Below, piece by piece: positions 3,625 through 5,400 of a stretch of 5,400 nt of DNA; positions within the stretch are counted from its first letter, which is position 1; every line of letters begins with the position of its first letter. The position numbers and the translations under genes are program-made. The notes under the pieces were generated by a model that was not told where the DNA came from, did not search any database, and saw only the letters and a list, made by a program, of their open reading frames with translations. The DNA is from a bacterium (GTDB taxonomy: Bacteria; SZUA-79; Acidulodesulfobacterales; Acidulodesulfobacteraceae): positions 1 to 5,400 of the forward strand of contig JAJYQZ010000257.1 in the NCBI GenBank assembly GCA_021794335.1, written 5' to 3'.

Positions 3625-5268
3625 TTAAAGTATTGTAGGGTGCTTAAACGCAGTATCGTCTTTATAGGGATAGTCAATATTGTAGTGTGTTCCTCTTGAT
3701 TCTTTTCTTAGGCTTGCGGATGCGATTATAAGGTTTGCAACCTCGGCTATGTTTCTTAATTCCAATAAATCTGGAGATATTTTAAAATTCCAGTAGTATT
3801 CCTTGATTTCGGCTATGAGGTTGTCTATCCTTCTTTTTGCCCTTTCAAGTCTTTTGTTTGAACGAACAATGCCCACATAGTTCCACATAGCGCGACGGAG
3901 TTCATCCCAGTTATGCGTTATAATTATCAGCTCATCCGCTACCTCCAGCCCAAAATCTTTCCACTCGGGCAGTGTAACAGGCTCACCGCTATGCATATCC
4001 ATGCCCGAAACCGCTCTTGCCTTACCCTTACCAAACCCCTCGTCTTTTTTAAACATCTGGACTGTTGCCTCATAAGCCTTTTTTGCAAAAACGCATCCCT
4101 CGAGAAGTGAATTACTTGCAAGCCTGTTTGCCCCGTGAAGACCGGTGCAGGCTACCTCGCCGATTGCATATAAATTGCCTATCGATGTAAGTCCTTTTTT
4201 GTCGGTCAACACCCCCCCGCAAAGATAATGGGCGGCGGGAACAACCGGAATCCATTTCTTTGACATATCTATACCGAAACTTAAAGTGGTTTTAAATATA
4301 TCGGGAAACCTTTTCTCTAAAAATTCCCTGCTTTTGTGAGTCATATCGAGATAGACGCAATCACCCCCCGTTCTTTTTAATTCGAAGTCAATCGTCCTTG
4401 CCACAATATCCCTCGGGGCTAAGCTCTTTAAAGGGTGAACCTTATCCATAAAGGGCGTTCCGTCTTTTAGCCTTAAAACCCCGCCCTCTCCCCTTAAGGC
4501 CTCGGATATCAGGAAAGATTTAGCCTCAGGGTGGTATAGTATGGTTGGATGAAACTGATAAAATTCCATATTGGCAATATTCGCGCCTGCCCTTTTTGCC
4601 ATTGCAACACCGTCGCCTGTGGATATATCGGGATTAGATGTATATAGAAAAACCTTTCCTGCGCCGCCCGTTGCCAAAACGACAACATCCGCGCTCACCG
4701 TTATAACCTTATTGATATTTTTATTTAAAAAATATGCCCCCAAAATCCTGTTTTTCTTTTCTCTTTCGGCTTTAAGCTTATGCGTCGTTATCAAATCGAC
4801 CCCGATATGATTCTCAAATATTTTTATATTGGGTTTTTTCCTCGATGTATCGACTAATGCCCTTTCTATCTCCCTTCCGGTGATGTCCCCCGCGTGAAGG
4901 ACCCTTCTTTCGGAATGCCCGCCTTCTCGTCCTAAATCAAATTCCTCATTGTTTTCTTTGTGTTTCGCAAAATTAACCCCCCAGTCTAAAAGGTCGCGTA
5001 CGACGCCCGGCCCCTCTTCCACCACCATTCTGACGACATCCTCGTCGCATAAACCGTCGCCTGCGGCTAATGTATCTTTTACATGCTTTTCATAAGAATC
5101 TTTGGTAAGATTCATAACGGCGGCAAGCCCCCCTTGAGCGTAATTTGTGTTGGATTCCGCTTCCTCTTTTTTTGTAAATATGCCGACGGAAACCGTTTCG
5201 CCGAACCTATTTGCAAGAGAAAGACCCGCTATTCCAGAACCTATAATTAGAACATTAAAATGCGTCAT
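3625..5268 (-). CDS. nadB: L-aspartate oxidase NadB
   Basis: FAD enzyme that oxidises L-aspartate to iminoaspartate, the first step of de novo NAD synthesis; NadA then makes quinolinate. The 547 residues are near the usual 540. The N-terminal FAD motif GSGIAG is at 10-15, followed by NYAQGGLAAV (42-51) and EGGHSERRVLHAGDITGR (115-132). Expected active-site residues are present: E115, H240 in FHPT, R286 in LAPRD, H347 in PAAHY and R382 in NRLASNSLLEG. The GSGIAG, HPT, AAHY and NRLASNSLLEG motifs separate NadB from most fumarate reductase relatives, and the C-terminal helical domain with SRGTHYNIDYP is complete. ATG 5266-5268 is the only plausible start because an in-frame TAA lies 6 nt upstream; no good Shine-Dalgarno sequence precedes it. 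nadA and nadC are not adjacent in this window. Confidence 0.96.
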   Translation of the reverse strand: MTHFNVLIIGSGIAGLSLANRFGETVSVGIFTKKEEAESNTNYAQGGLAAVMNLTKDSYEKHVKDTLAAGDGLCDEDVVRMVVEEGPGVVRDLLDWGVNFAKHKENNEEFDLGREGGHSERRVLHAGDITGREIERALVDTSRKKPNIKIFENHIGVDLITTHKLKAEREKKNRILGAYFLNKNINKVITVSADVVVLATGGAGKVFLYTSNPDISTGDGVAMAKRAGANIANMEFYQFHPTILYHPEAKSFLISEALRGEGGVLRLKDGTPFMDKVHPLKSLAPRDIVARTIDFELKRTGGDCVYLDMTHKSREFLEKRFPDIFKTTLSFGIDMSKKWIPVVPAAHYLCGGVLTDKKGLTSIGNLYAIGEVACTGLHGANRLASNSLLEGCVFAKKAYEATVQMFKKDEGFGKGKARAVSGMDMHSGEPVTLPEWKDFGLEVADELIIITHNWDELRRAMWNYVGIVRSNKRLERAKRRIDNLIAEIKEYYWNFKISPDLLELRNIAEVANLIIASASLRKESRGTHYNIDYPYKDDTAFKHPTIL

Positions 5269-5298
5269 GGCGTGTTAAAATCCCACTTTAAAACGGCT

Positions 5299-5315
5299 CT
5301 CCCGTTCACTCCCGT
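5299..5315. repeat. Two 7-bp direct repeats upstream of nadB
   Basis: CTCCCGT occurs at 5299-5305 and 5309-5315, a 10-bp period. They lie about 30-45 bp before the nadB start on the side from which it is transcribed, so they could be a protein-binding site or part of the leader RNA. Not recognised as a known NAD-metabolism operator. Confidence 0.3.
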
Positions 5316-5372
5316 AATGATTAGTTTAATCCATTTGGTAGCGGGGCTTATTAATAACTTTTTATTTTTTTT

Positions 5373-5378
5373 ATTATA
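5373..5378 (-). promoter_or_regulatory. Possible -10 element for nadB
   Basis: The minus strand reads TATAAT, about 105 bp before the nadB ATG. The matching -35 region would fall at the window edge and cannot be judged. The AT-rich setting weakens the call. Confidence 0.35.
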
Positions 5379-5400
5379 ATATCTTGGAAATTTAATTATA

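Noticed and set aside
3913..4121. Overlapping frames on both strands inside nadB (plus 3913-4110, minus 3939-4121)
   Set aside because: Both lie wholly within the conserved nadB coding sequence, out of frame, with no family resemblance.
4571..4810. Plus-strand 79-codon frame antisense to nadB
   Set aside because: It is the shadow of the conserved FAD-binding part of nadB; its hydrophobic look comes from reading antisense of Lys-rich codons.
1..5400. tRNA, rRNA or mobile-element transposase genes
   Set aside because: No cloverleaf, rRNA segment or transposase-like reading frame was recognised on either strand.

Overview
The window looks like an ordinary chromosomal stretch of an AT-rich Gram-negative bacterium. 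The gene content (Pst phosphate uptake, de novo NAD synthesis through aspartate oxidase, queuosine-precursor synthesis, a type IV pilin-like protein) fits that. The small flavoprotein at 1375-1746 closely resembles the FMN-binding protein known from Desulfovibrio, so a deltaproteobacterial or allied sulfur/iron-cycling lineage is a reasonable but unproven guess. No phage, plasmid, CRISPR or defence genes are visible.

Layout. At 1-300 (minus) lies the N-terminal 100 codons of pstC, a phosphate ABC-transporter permease that runs off the left edge. Upstream of it (411-466) is a very good Pho-regulon promoter: two tandem Pho boxes in exact 11-bp phase, placed 10 bp ahead of a TACAAT -10 element. 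Divergently, 539-1276 (plus) encodes QueC. queC converges on the FMN-binding protein gene, and the two share a perfect 52-bp bidirectional terminator (1325-1376). A 413-bp gene-free stretch (1747-2159) follows. It carries a paired hairpin repeat element and a promoter for the gene at 2160-2903 (plus), which encodes a secreted type IV pilin-like protein with an unusual Ala at the cleavage site. That gene converges on a 71-codon, very basic small protein gene (3034-3249, minus), with a 43-nt stem-loop between them. A second, 366-bp gene-free stretch (3250-3624) holds a cluster of hairpins that includes a second copy of the repeat element, inverted relative to the first. nadB (3625-5268, minus) encodes full-length L-aspartate oxidase. 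Its upstream region (5269-5400) has a possible promoter and short direct repeats.

How they work together. The genes are single transcription units on alternating strands, not one pathway. Two touch nucleotide and cofactor metabolism (queC, nadB), one binds flavin, one is a phosphate-starvation gene and one is a surface appendage subunit. I find no strong case for an undescribed multi-gene system. The most interesting items are the near-ideal Pho promoter placed directly on pstC, the dispersed paired-hairpin repeat present in two orientations, the orphan pilin-like gene and the unrecognised small basic protein.
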